A stretch of 64,000 bases of DNA from Setaria digitata (Eukaryota > Nematoda > Chromadorea > Rhabditida > Setariidae), in assembly GCA_003640385.1 (NCBI GenBank), contig RCAB01000132.1, forward strand, positions 78,397 to 142,396, read 5' to 3'. Position 1 is the stretch's first letter. Every line of letters begins with the position of its first letter. The translations under genes were made by a program, and so were the position numbers. Under the pieces are notes generated by a model. It was not told where the DNA came from. It did not search any database and saw only the letters and a list, made by a program, of their open reading frames with translations. Positions 1-11,200 of this stretch are shown one piece after another.

Positions 1-3000
1 TATTCGTTTAAAATTGGTTTCTAGCAACGCAATTAAAAATTAGTCGAAGATTTAGCTAATTGATAAATTTGTTATAAAATTGATAAATTTGTTATGTTTT
101 ACAATCTGTTCAACTTTTTTTCGATATATCATTTCTTTTAAATAAAACTTCAAATGCATTGCTATTAACATATTGCATTTCATCAAACAAAGAAGCATTT
201 GCGGTAAGTCAGTTCTTAGTTTAAAATGCAAATATTTTTTAAGGATGTTTGTTAAAACAATACTGATTATGATAACATTTGTTGTCTTTTTATATTTAAA
301 CTTCCATCATTGTTCTTACCAAAGAGTGTTGTTATGATTGCCTTACTGATTACTGATAACAAATACCCATACAATCCGCATAATTGTATCTGTGGAGATA
401 ATGCATTTCACGTAAGTGATGTGTAGGAGCAAGATCCAACGTTAAAATTTTGCGGAAATTGTAACGATCTTATACAGATTTCAACGAACGGACCATAATT
501 AGTTATTTTTAGTGAGGAATACAGAATGAAACAGAGAGATCACGTGAAATAGAAAGAGAGAAATATAACAAATTTAGCGATAGTAACGTGTAGGAAGCAT
601 ACACGTTTAAAGATAGCAGCGTACGGAATGTGCAGCTACTAAGTGAAATGAACAATCTAATCGTTCAAGACGTAAAACTCTGCGTGTTTCACCGTTTGTG
701 AACGTGTTAGATGTGTATCTAAATATTTACCGATGTGTTTTTGTATACTTTAAGCATATCTTGACATTATACGCTAGAATACGTTTGATCCACGTCGAAA
801 TACGTTTAGATGCAACTTAAACGATTTGGATACAGATGATCTAGATGCAGCTTATAAACCTAAGCTTACTTTTAGGTGCTTTCCAAACAAGTAGTAGAAA
901 GGATGGATCATTCAGCGACAGTAACGTGTGCTTTTCCATTCATAGGATGCCCACGTATTCAACAATAATAACTTTCATTAAGCTTTTCTACTTTTGGGAT
1001 TCTTTCAGTAAGGAAGTTTCCTTTTTTTTAAGAGTGTTTGATTATTCCTTTTCAACACGATTCCAAAGCGTATCACAGGTTATGCAGAAATATACGGAAG
1101 CTAGTCGCATGTATTCAGTGCATTTTAAGTTTCTTTTCCTAATTTTCAAAAATTATTGAAATTTGAACATTTATGTTGAACCATTCTGTCCACTTGTACG
1201 CAAGCTAATTATTTCTTCAAACATATTTTGAACTTATCAATTAACGCTCATATTAACGCTGAATTTCCACAAGCATTTATGCAAATATGAAAAACTTAAC
1301 AATTTTGAAAATGTCCCAATTTTTCTAAAAAATTGGTTTTCACATATCGAAAAATCTAGACGGTCTTCTCGGACATTACCTCAACATTATCCGTTGTTTT
1401 CAGGAAGCTATACATGAATGCTTTCTCAGGAGAAGGCAGCTGATAAGAAGAGCTGGTAAAGTATGAGAAGAAGATTAGTACAGACTTCTTGAGGTTGTAC
1501 TGATAACATTTTAAGTTGGAAATGTGACCCGCTGACCAGTCAATCAATCACATGGTGTCCATGACCAGGTCAACTCTGCTGCCTGTAGCAATAGATGCTG
1601 TTATATTTGAGTGGATCAGAACTTTTTAGTTTCTTCTTGATATGGATTTGAATTTTAAATTTTGACTTCTTGACCAGAGAATATTTCTCCTTTTTGCCTA
1701 ATTTTTCCGCACTAAGGAAAAGCTAAAATTGACGTAATGAATTTAATAATAATTTTTCAACTTTTATCGCGAAATTCATTAGTCAATTTTAATTCAAAGA
1801 ATAATTTCTTTTGTTTGCTTTTAAAATTGTTAACATCAAAATTTAAACTACACAAATTAAATTAAAATACTATGCAAATGATATACAACTGCAAGCTTTT
1901 CATTTATTTAAATTACGTAAATTTCGAGAAAAGGCATTTTTCATTTATTTTAATTAAAAAGTTTATAAATTTCCATTTTCCAGTTGAAAAAGCGACTGCG
2001 CTTCAGTGGCAGCAATTTAAGTTGCAAATTTAAAATTTGTCTTTAACACAAAAAATATTTCTGATCCTGAAAACTCGCTAATTTTCTTTAAATTCAAAAT
2101 CAAAAATAAAATTTTAGTTTTAATCTTGAAGCAAATAATACAATCACTTTTCTATAAAAATACTTTCAGTTGTTTACAAAATTAATGGAATGATAAAAAT
2201 GTTCCATATGTAACAATTATAAATTTCCTGCTCCCCAAAGTGACTGATAAATTTTGGACAATTATTTTCATATAATTCGCTAAAATACGATGCAGTAATT
2301 TGCTTCTAGCAATTTAAACTTGAAATATTTTCCAAATTAATCAATATAACTTGACAGAAAAATTGACGTGTTTGTTCAATTTGTTAATATTTTTGACACA
2401 GATGTCAAAATGAAACAAAAAATAATTTGTGAAATACTGTGGCTTAGATCGTTTTTGCAAATTTGATTTTATTTAAAATTTATTTTTGTCTATTCAGTAG
2501 CCTTCATATACGTTTGCTTTTAGTAATCGCTTCAACGTTTCGAAATCATTTGCCAGATTTTCAAGAGTCAGAAAATGATTCTTAAAATATTTAATTTGTG
2601 CGCCTTTCGATGAAGTTAATAATTTTTTGAGATTTGGTGTCCTCCTCACAATTCCTCCAAAATAAAATAAAAAAAAATGGTGAAAGATACACAACAAAGT
2701 TGTGAAATGAAGTAAGCAGAAAAAAGCAGCGAAGTTAAAGTTGCTTCTTATAACTGAAATTAAAATGATCGCTTGATAAAAAAGAACAATGTTGATTTCC
2801 AACCCGCTCACTACTTCCAACAGATATCACCATCACTGATATAAATTTATTTGAAGTGACCTTCCAGCACTTGGCTGGTCCGAATTGCTTACCTCCTGAT
2901 GAAATTGCTATCCTGGTGCGAATCTAGCGCCTTCTTTCTGACGCAGCTCATGGAGAGAAAAAAAAAAGAAAAAAAAGAAAAGTAAAAAAAATAAGGAAAA

Positions 3001-3790
3001 ATAATAGAAGAGAAGAAAAAATAGTAAAAAAAAAAAGAAAAAAGAAATAGAAAATGCAATCTCCAAAAAAAAGTGAAGAGACTAGGTAAGTCGGTTAGCT
3101 CCCAGGTAGCAATGTGTAGGTTGCTTCTACTACTGACCGCCGTCTTTTTTTTCCATTCACTTGAATTTTACTCGTCAATTTTATCAAGTGATATTGCTAG
3201 TATTGCTTTATTCACTTGGATCATACATAAGAATAATTCTGACTATCTTTACAAAGTCATGCGCAATCACTACATTATCAAGCTTAACACGATTGCATAC
3301 GAGTATAAGCCTAATTAGTTTATTTCGTCCTTTTTATAGTGACGAAGTTATATTGAACGTTAAATTTGAAGCATTTATGCGTTGATTGAAATTTTGAAGA
3401 ACATATTAGTGGTAAAGTTAAATTAGAAGGAGTGGCAATTTTAACCCATCTCTCTTCATGAGATAGAAAGGCGATCGGAATTTGAAAAAATTTTTTTATT
3501 TCTTGACTCTTTCAACTGAGAAAATCCTTGAAATAATGTTGTGTGTGTGATTTTTATTATTCAAACATAAGCTGAAAATTTTCTTGAACGATCTATTGAT
3601 TCCCTTAGTTTTAACAGGAATATATTTTGATTTTAAACTAACTGAAATACATAAATTTGTATTAATAATCATGAGAAATTAAATTGCATAATACCACAAT
3701 TTAATTTGCCACTTGTCGTATCGCGTAAATTTCTTGCACAATTTTTTTGATAATCGAATGTGCCTGATTACCACAAATGAGCAAATGGTA
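1..3790. other. Noncoding stretch, no gene supported
   Basis: AT-rich DNA with A-tracts at about 2955-3050. Open frames here are short, often begin with non-ATG codons and lack paired splice signals or recognisable protein. I see no gene, RNA gene or transposon in it. Confidence 0.5.
58..95. repeat. Tandem duplication, about 20 bp unit, two copies
   Basis: Two adjacent copies of an AT-rich unit reading AATTGATAAATTTGTTAT are visible, one starting at 58 and one at 78. Simple local duplication; no function inferred. Confidence 0.8.
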
Positions 3791-3792
3791 AT

Positions 3793-3990
3793 TTATGAAG
3801 CCATCGATTTGGAAATGATGGTATTATTCTTTATCAGCTGACCAAAAAAAGAACTGAAACTCCTTCTGGTTGTTCCAGTCGATGCTTGTTCACTTTGAAT
3901 TCCGAAGCCCACGGAATTCAATCGACCGCTCAAATCATCATTCAGCAAGATTCCTTTAATTTTTCTATTCAAATTTATTCCTTCCCGATT
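3793..3990 (-). other. Candidate 3'-terminal exon, unrecognised
   Basis: On the minus strand a 66-codon open stretch ends at a TAA at 3795-3793. It contains the Ser/Thr/Arg-rich piece GFGIQSEQASTGTTRRSFSS followed by FFGQL and ends in SKSMAS. It has no usable ATG, so if real it is an internal or last exon. A possible acceptor is the AATAG near the start of the open stretch, with a poor pyrimidine tract. The composition looks more protein-like than neighbouring shadows, but no family is recognised and the exon is not joined to anything. Confidence 0.2.
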
Positions 3991-4803
3991 TCACTTTTAT
4001 TCATGTCATTTTACACTTCGTCTCATTGCATCCATTATTCCTATCCTTTCAACATCGTTTTACTTTTAACGTCACCTTACTGTTTTAATTCCTACATACC
4101 TTCATTCCTTTTGTCCAAAGTGACTTCACGTAGTCCGACGAGTTTGTTTTTCGCTTTGTTCAAAAGGTAATTGTCACCTCAATTTCAATAACGCCGGGAC
4201 TTTTTTCAGAATCCTTTACTATTAATTAATTTTAACCTCACCTGCTATTCTACGTGAGAACATTAACTTCATCCAAATACATCTTACCTATCTCTTTCAA
4301 CGTCCATCACTTCACTGTGAATTTCACGTGCACGATGCCTGGAAGTAGTCGTTTCTTCTACTTCAGCCAGAGGTGTATACCACGAACTCTAGAACTGTGT
4401 AGAAGACCTCTCAATCCGCTCCCGCTAATTCTGTTCGCACAATTTCAGAGCCTTATCGTCCATTCTTCTACGCAGTTTACAGTTTCCCTTCCAAGATCAC
4501 AATTCCTCAACACTAAACTTGTCATCTTTCCCTTTTGCACTTGCGAAAGTTTGAAACTGATATTAATCAATGAGTTTCAGTGAAAAAGGTAGGACTGTTG
4601 CTTACTAACTGTTCATACCGATCGTCAGATCCAGAGACCTGCTTGCACACTCACGTCCGATACAGTGGAAAGCTGGAAAGATGACGGAACACTGATGAAG
4701 TGCAAAGAAGCAATCAATAGTGAGGAGGGAATCAGTTTGTTGCGTGGAATGCCATGAGGAATCGCTGTGCCTCCTCACTGCTTCGGATCACAGCAGCGAA
4801 CTG

Positions 4804-4965
4804 TCATCGGTGCACAGCTGTTCTCTTTTTCCTTCTGCAATATTTAGCAAGTGTGCTACCCCGAACATCACTAGAGCAGTCCTCTGACGCGTTCCTCCCG
4901 CTCTCCACTGCAAAGTTCTCCTTTGGCACTGTTTGCTCCTGGAGAAGGAATGTGCTGCTGATATC
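4804..4965 (-). other. Candidate internal exon, unrecognised
   Basis: A strong minus-strand acceptor (TTTCTCATTTCTCAG) at 4966 opens a 54-codon frame ending in TGA. The peptide is polar and includes EQTVPKENFAVESGRNASED and a basic CRRKKR. Downstream on the same strand at about 4.68 kb a CTTTCCAG acceptor sits only 18 nt before a GTGAGT donor, a possible micro-exon. Together with the pieces at 3.8 and 7 kb this suggests a minus-strand gene here, live or decayed, but I could not join the exons. Confidence 0.25.
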
Positions 4966-6345
4966 CTGAGAAATGAGAAATCCGGAACTTCTCCTTTCCT
5001 TTTCCTGATTATCTACGATAACAAAAACCCTCCTTATTCTGAACAGCTGCTTGCTTGTTGTTTGCAGTACTTTCGTCGGAAATGGAGATTGGCGATTGGT
5101 GTGAATTAAAGAATTACATATGCATAAGGCCCTCCAATACTAATGATTCGTAGGAACTTGAACTCAGTTTATCGCATGAAATACTGTTGTGCTGACGAAG
5201 TAATAGATCAACAATTAGAAGCAACGAGTAAACTCATTAAAACAATTGGATTATCGAATTTATTGCCAAAAAATGCCTGCAAAATCAGACCAACTATGCT
5301 GTTCCGGAAAATATGATCGGACATTTCCAGCCATTTGCCGTTCTGGAAGATAATGCCATTCCTAAATACACTATTATTGCTATTATCGTTAAGAAAATTT
5401 TGGTCCGGTTTTTCAAAAGCATTCCAGAGCCAGCCGTTCTGAGATATTATTTATCTTGTCTTCAGAAAGCTTCATTTAAAAAAAGAGAAAGAGACAGATG
5501 GTGTCGTTTAAACTGTCTCGTAGTAAATTTAATTCTCAAAAAATTACCGTGCCGAGAAAGTTTTACTGAATCAAAGAAAAAACGGAGAGAAAGCCGAACG
5601 AAATAATATAGAACGTACCAACCAATCATCTTTTTTCCTTTTGTTATTATTAATCACTTCAAAATTAATTAATAAGCAACTACAGTGTGGTTTTTCAGTC
5701 CTGCCTCTTCATATACTTTGTTGATTATTGCAACAATCATATTAATTACAGTCATATTAATTGCCATAGAAGTATTGATATTTGAACCGTATGACAGTTC
5801 CTTTTTCCTTCACTTTGGTAATAATAAAAGTGAAGTGATAGGCCAAACTCAGAGGGTTACTTTCAACTTATTTCTACTCAATCTATTAATAAGTATGCCA
5901 TTTGCGCCAGAGAATAAGTACTTCCTTCCTTGATTTGTTCTTTCCTTTCAAAAACTGCCTCGTCTCTCTTTTTCCTTCAGTTCTCCGATCATACCTCCTC
6001 GTCAGTTTTTTATAGAAAGCTCTTCGGGAGATGTTTTCCGTAAAGTGAACGGATGTCTTTAACTGAAGTGAGTCTTACAACAGATACAGATGTTACGCAC
6101 GAAAAAAGCTTCGGTCTAATTTTTTTCCAGTTGAAATTAATCATTTAATTGTCGATGGCATATTATGTCACGCTATCTTTCCTATGATTGATTCCATATC
6201 ACTTTTCATAAAAAAAAAAATTATCATTTTCATATTAAAAAAGTAAAAATACAAAGCTTTCTCGCAAAAATGACTTCGTTACCACTCAGGTATTTTCTTC
6301 TTTTCTCGATGTTTATCATCTCCCGTTACGTTCGCTTTTACCGCG

Positions 6346-6659
6346 GTGCTGCCACTTCCATCATGATTCGTTGTGTAGCCCTTGGAAGTATATCTTCCCA
6401 GTGCCTTTCTTTCGTAACGTCACTTCCGAGAGTGTCGTCGAATTATTTTCCTCACTTCCTCGTTTGTTCCATCAATTAAGGTGGATTTTCAGGCCATTCT
6501 TNTGTGCTGCCACTTCCATCATGATTCGTTGTGTAGCCCTTGGAAGTATATCTTTCCAGTGCCTTTCTTTCGTAACGTCACTTCCGAGAGTGTCGTCGAA
6601 TTATTTTCCTCACTTCCTCGTTTGTTCCATCAATTAAGGTGGATTTTCAGGCCATTCTT
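6346..6659. repeat. 156-bp direct duplication around a single N (probable assembly artefact)
   Basis: Positions 6346-6501 and 6504-6659 are the same 156 bp with one C/T difference, and the junction holds the N at 6502. The pattern is that of two overlapping contig ends joined without merging rather than a biological tandem. Any open frame crossing 6502 is an artefact. Confidence 0.9.
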
Positions 6660-6869
6660 CTAGAGAATTCAAATTCTGCACTACCGACAGATTCAAAGTG
6701 ACTCCTTTCACTTTCATTCGAATTCAGATGCCTTCGTTGCTTCCTACTAAGCGCATCTGTCCAACTTCAGCAGCATTTGGTGGAGCGTAAAGAGTAGCTT
6801 TACCTAGTGCCCCACTACTTGGATGGTGGAGATAGCAGATATGACGTCTGACAAACACTTCCACAAGTG

Positions 6870-6911
6870 TCAGCGGAACTCTTGACAAAGAGTTGTCAAG
6901 AGTTCCGCTGA
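6870..6911. repeat. Perfect 19-bp inverted repeat, 4-nt loop
   Basis: CAGCGGAACTCTTGACAA at 6871-6888 is mirrored exactly by its reverse complement at 6893-6910, and the outer T6870/A6911 pair also matches. The loop is AGAG. The stem is far more GC-rich than the surroundings. It could be a cruciform, a transcribed hairpin or a cloning/assembly foldback. Confidence 0.9.
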
Positions 6912-6919
6912 ACACGTAC

Positions 6920-7039
6920 GCGTAACCTAGACCAAGTGAGAAAAGCCCAGTCTGGTACGACTTGTAGTGAGCATCGTCTGTTATCTTTCACGTTGTAAAC
7001 ATGACGAAACGTGAGGTAGACAGTGAGAGTAAGAAAGGA
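6920..7039 (-). other. Candidate 40-codon exon, unrecognised
   Basis: A very good minus-strand acceptor (CTTTTCTCCCCAG) at 7040 opens a frame reading SFLTLTVYLTFRHVYNV then KDNRRCSLQVVPDWAFLTW, which reaches a GTACGT donor after exactly 40 codons (phase 0 to 0). The preceding 100 bases are a long pyrimidine tract on this strand. The predicted next exon would fall in or past the foldback at 6870-6911, and I found no phase-compatible partner. Protein not recognised. Confidence 0.25.
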
Positions 7040-7201
7040 CTGGGGAGAAAAGGGAGGATTGAAAAGCAGAGGACGAGTGGCATGAAGGGAAGAAAGAGAG
7101 AAAAAATTGTACGCCATCCAGAGACAAGCGAAAAAGATAGAGTGAGAGAAAGAGAAGGCGGGAAGAGAAAGGGCCATCGTCAATTGTCTCAATATATTGA
7201 C

Positions 7202-7513
7202 CTAAGCAGTAGTGCAATGCGTGGTGGATGTGGTTGCGTGTGGTCGTGATGGACGTGAGTAGACGTGTGGATACGAAGTTTTATGCGTGCTTGTGTTCAT
7301 GGAAAAGTTTGTGGGTTCTGTTGGATGGGGCGCCTCAGATTCCAGTAACAGTTGAAGATCGGAAGCAGGCCTGTGTTCGTTTTGCAAGTTATCTGTGAAA
7401 TGGATTTCGATGGTAGCGTTGGGTTTTTCACTTTGGTTACGTAGGATTAGTCGGATGTGCGGGAATTTCTGACCTGATTTATGCATGTTTGGATCGATAC
7501 TCTGTTGATGCAT
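7202..7513 (-). CDS. Hypothetical 103-aa protein
   Basis: An ATG at 7513 on the minus strand begins a 103-codon frame ending in TAG at 7204-7202. The N-terminal part (FPHIRLILRNQSEKPNATIE) looks like a beta-rich globular piece, while the C-terminal third is rich in His, Thr, Ser and Pro and looks disordered. Base composition is less AT-rich than the flanks. It may be a short gene, one exon of a larger minus-strand gene continuing toward 7.0 kb, or chance. I recognise no family. The ATG was preferred over an upstream GTG because this is a nematode gene. Confidence 0.25.
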   Translation of the reverse strand: MHQQSIDPNMHKSGQKFPHIRLILRNQSEKPNATIEIHFTDNLQNEHRPASDLQLLLESEAPHPTEPTNFSMNTSTHKTSYPHVYSRPSRPHATTSTTHCTTA

Positions 7514-8238
7514 GATCCTTAATAGTTTTTTCTTCCTCTCCTTTATTATCACTCTTATACACTGTATTTTATTAGTTATTCACAAAGCTTTTTTCTCCTG
7601 ATTCGGCTTCTTCATTAATTTACTTCGTTTTTCTTGTCCAGTCATTCTTAATTTCCACGTTTCAGCCCCTTGTGCTTCAATTTCTGGAGTCAGGTGTCGT
7701 TTTAATATTGTTGCTGAAAAAGCATGCAGAATACTTTAATATTTAATATTATATTTAAAGCGAATATTGTTTCCAGAGATTTATATGCAGAGATAAAGAG
7801 CTTGTTCTGCATATGAATTTTGCGGCTTATTTGTTCAAAACTGATAAAACGTAAATAAATGAATTATTCACTGCTGTTCTAGGTAGCGCTTTCATCTGTT
7901 GATATTTTTTCCTAAAAAGCAAGACCAAAAGCCAGCCTGAATGATGTCTAAACTTTCGCCACGAAGTATTTCTCTACCACTCCGCTGTTCACGCTATGGG
8001 TTCCAACTTACATCAGCTCCACGTTCTGCCGTGCCGGCTGCATTTATGCAAGTTTATCAGTTCTTAACGGATAAGATATGTGTATATAATTTTTAGTAAT
8101 AATTTTCGAGGTATTTCAACTGCTGGCATCTCCTTGATTTTTTTTTCGGGATTTCGGATTGCCTTTTTTTTTTTTTTTTGTTTTAAAATAGAGTTTTTGG
8201 AAGTTCCTTCGTCAATCAATTAGAGAAAATTCTTTCAG

Positions 8239-8251
8239 ACGAGCTGCATCC
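8239..8251 (+). promoter_or_regulatory. Probable spliced-leader acceptor and 13-nt leader of the E2 gene
   Basis: AATTCTTTCAG ends at 8238, 13 nt before the ATG at 8252. No upstream exon is needed to complete the protein, so this acceptor is best read as a trans-splice site. A competing model uses an upstream exon at 7941 (starting MMSKLSPRSISLPL, also transit-peptide-like), but its only phase-compatible donor, GTTCCA, is poor. Confidence 0.5.
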
Positions 8252-11200
8252 ATGTCACAAGCTGCTGTTTTCGGTATTTCCAACCGTTTCATAAATGGCG
8301 TTCAAAAGGCTCAAAATAGTAATAAGCAGTTCTATCGATTATACTCCAGTGGTTAGTTCTTGTAATTTTGAACTTTCTAGAGAATTTAAACATCCCAATA
8401 TTTCCAATCTAAATTTGAATGGAAAATAAGATTTGATCTATAGAGTAAAAAGTAGGAAAAGAAAATGTTTTACATAATGCCAAAACCAAGATTTTCAGCC
8501 AAAAGCTAAAAATTACGATCCAAAACAACTGTAAACTTTTCATGGGGCCTCATTTTAAAGTTTTTATGAAATTTTTGCATATGGTTCATTTAAGATCTTC
8601 CTGATCACAGACTGATACAAATGCCTGCTCTTTCACCAACAATGGAACACGGCACTATTGTTAAGTGGCATAAGGCGGAAGGTGATGAAGTGGAGGAAGG
8701 TGATTTAATTTGTGAGATTGAAACTGATAAGTCGGTAATGGCATTTGAAGCTTCAGAAGAAGGTGTGCTTGCCAAAATTTTAGCACCCGATGGTACCAAA
8801 GGCATCAAAATTGGAGAAGTAAGCGTTCTTGTATCTAAGTTTTGAAGAGTATTTCTTGATCATTTGTTTCGATTTCATGCCGTCTTTAGTACACCTTTGG
8901 TAGATGTGTTAACAAGAACTGAAATTTGTCCAAAGAAGTGCTCAAATGTGGCTGCAGATGGAAGTAAGTTGGTGGAGCTGATGGATTTAAGGAAATTATA
9001 GAAAATTATTTGTGGGTTTCCTAAATTCTGGTTTTTTTTTTTTTTTTCAGCCAATTTGTGTTTTCGTTGACAATAAGGACGACTGCGGTGCGTTTGCGAA
9101 CTTCAAATTAGATGGTAGGCTGCCTTATTTTTCTTTTTTATTAAATCGTTTGAGTGATTTAAGGTACACTTCCTTAATACAACTGCCGGCAAAGAAAGTG
9201 TCAGGTAATGTCAGGTAATAGTGTCAGGTAATTTAGGGCGTCGTTTGAAATTTAAATTTAACATGTGGCATTAGTGAATTTAAGACTTTGAAAATATTTC
9301 AAAATCTCGAAAGCATTTCACGAAATGTTCATTGAACTTTGAATCATTCGATGTTGTATCCCGTGTTATAATACTGCAAACCAAACAGTAATTCAAATTT
9401 TTTTTTTTTTTTTTTTTCGAAATAAGATCATGGCTTTAATCCACTAGCGGGGCTTCTTATGATTTGGTTTTTTTTTTCTTGTGTTCAGTTCACAGCTGGC
9501 AGCTTTCTGCAAATTAATTTTAATTAGTTGCTAGTCTTTTCAAAAATCCATTTTTTGGACGATTTTTCGAAAAACTTGACAAACTCCTATGTTTTGGAAC
9601 GTAATGTTTTTTTAAAGAAATTCTTGCATCTCTAAGAGTTGCTGTTTTGCTTTTTGACCAGTGATTTTGGCCAATTTAATTGGAATCCTTGTTGTTATTT
9701 GTTCCGACTTCAGTTTTATATGGGGTGGTTGTGGCACTGCGCCAGATGATTTTAAAATATGTGAAAAGCCCCAAGAATTTACATTGCTGCATGTGGGAAA
9801 CGGCAGGAGACGGGTTTTTGCTATTAGCAATATATGAACTTAAGCTTAGCAATTCATTTTTTCTTTCGAAATGTTTCAGTCGAATTATTTTAGGCAGGTT
9901 CTGATGAAATTCAATGGAGATCTGCTTTAAATTTTCCTCGTTTCATGGCGATTAACAGTAACAATTTTTTGCAGGCAATTGAAACAGTTAAGGAATTCAA
10001 TATGCACTGTTATCAGCAGTCTTTTATGGCTTTGTTGGATGATCTTTTAGTGATGATTTTTGAATAAAAATTTTTTTCTTGCTAACGTTTTTGAATTTGC
10101 TTCGTTTTTCTGAGCATTTTTTTTTTTCCCCTTTAAGATTGAATGTACCCAAAGTCGTATTTCTAGTTTTTTCATGTTTAAACTTTTTATTACACTGAAG
10201 TCTTGTATTTTATGCACATTCAAAGTCGATACTGCATTATTACTGATACAAAACAAAGCCACCTGTTCAAACGAAGCAAATATGTTTAGAATTTTTTTCC
10301 CAACAGAAACCTAGAAATTTTAATACCTTTGGTTTTTTTATAGCTCCTAAGTACACCATAATTTTAGTACACACTTGCTTACTAATATTTTATGTAGTGG
10401 ATGATACAGCGTAAGAATGATATCGCCTGTGAAAGTGGAGAATTTAGCAGATTTTTCTTTTGTTTTTATTTTCAAAAAACCGTGACGAAAGGATTGTGAC
10501 AAGATACTAGCATAGACAACATTTTAGTTGAATCTTATTTATAAAATTAAACATGAATTAATCAATCATTTCGGCTGTAGTGATAAAAGTGAGGGAAAAT
10601 GGGCTGTAAAAAACGAAAATCAGGATTAAATTAGTTCGGCTAACACTGATTTTAGAATATTAGACAGAAATTGTGATATGTTTTAAACTAGTTAATATTT
10701 GACTCAGGTTCATTCATAAGACTTAAAAACATAGCTCACTCACTTTCCATGTAGTTTTCGCAGTTAGATTGAGGCTATTTTAATTTCAAGGAAGTGCCAA
10801 AAAAAATTCCTTTTGAAAGTACTCTAATTGCTGTTGTGCATAGCTTCTTGTGCATTGCAGTGGTTCTACAGCCTTAAGTAGTTAAGATATAAACATTTGC
10901 TAATTAGTAGAATAAAAATTACGAACAAAAAGTAGGGTGTAATAGAATAGTTCTGCCACTGAATAGAACTAAACTTTTGAAATTATTGCATTAGTTGTAA
11001 ACTTTCCGATCTCCTTCCTGGTCTAGTACCATGTATGCACCTGTACCTATAACATACAGCNATCTCGATCTCCTTCCTGGTCTAGTACCATGTATGCACC
11101 TGTACCTATAACATACAGCTAGGGTTGTCGATGCTGATGGTTTACTAGAGGTTGTTCAAAAGGAGGTTCGAGTCATACTGAATTGGAATGGATTATCGAA

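Noticed and set aside
6371..6663. Repeated overlapping frames with identical peptides
   Set aside because: They span the N-linked duplication and exist only because the same contig end appears twice.
7001..7249. Plus-strand Lys/Arg/Glu-rich frame
   Set aside because: Product of a purine-rich tract that is the complement of a long pyrimidine stretch; no splice signals.
7941..8095. Upstream first exon for the E2 gene (MMSKLSPRSISLPL...)
   Set aside because: It looks like a transit peptide, but the only donor that keeps phase with the exon at 8239 is a poor GTTCCA. The start at 8252 already gives a 509-aa protein with a transit-like N-terminus.
11160..11180. tRNA-like GGTTCGAGTC box
   Set aside because: No matching A box, acceptor stem or cloverleaf around it.
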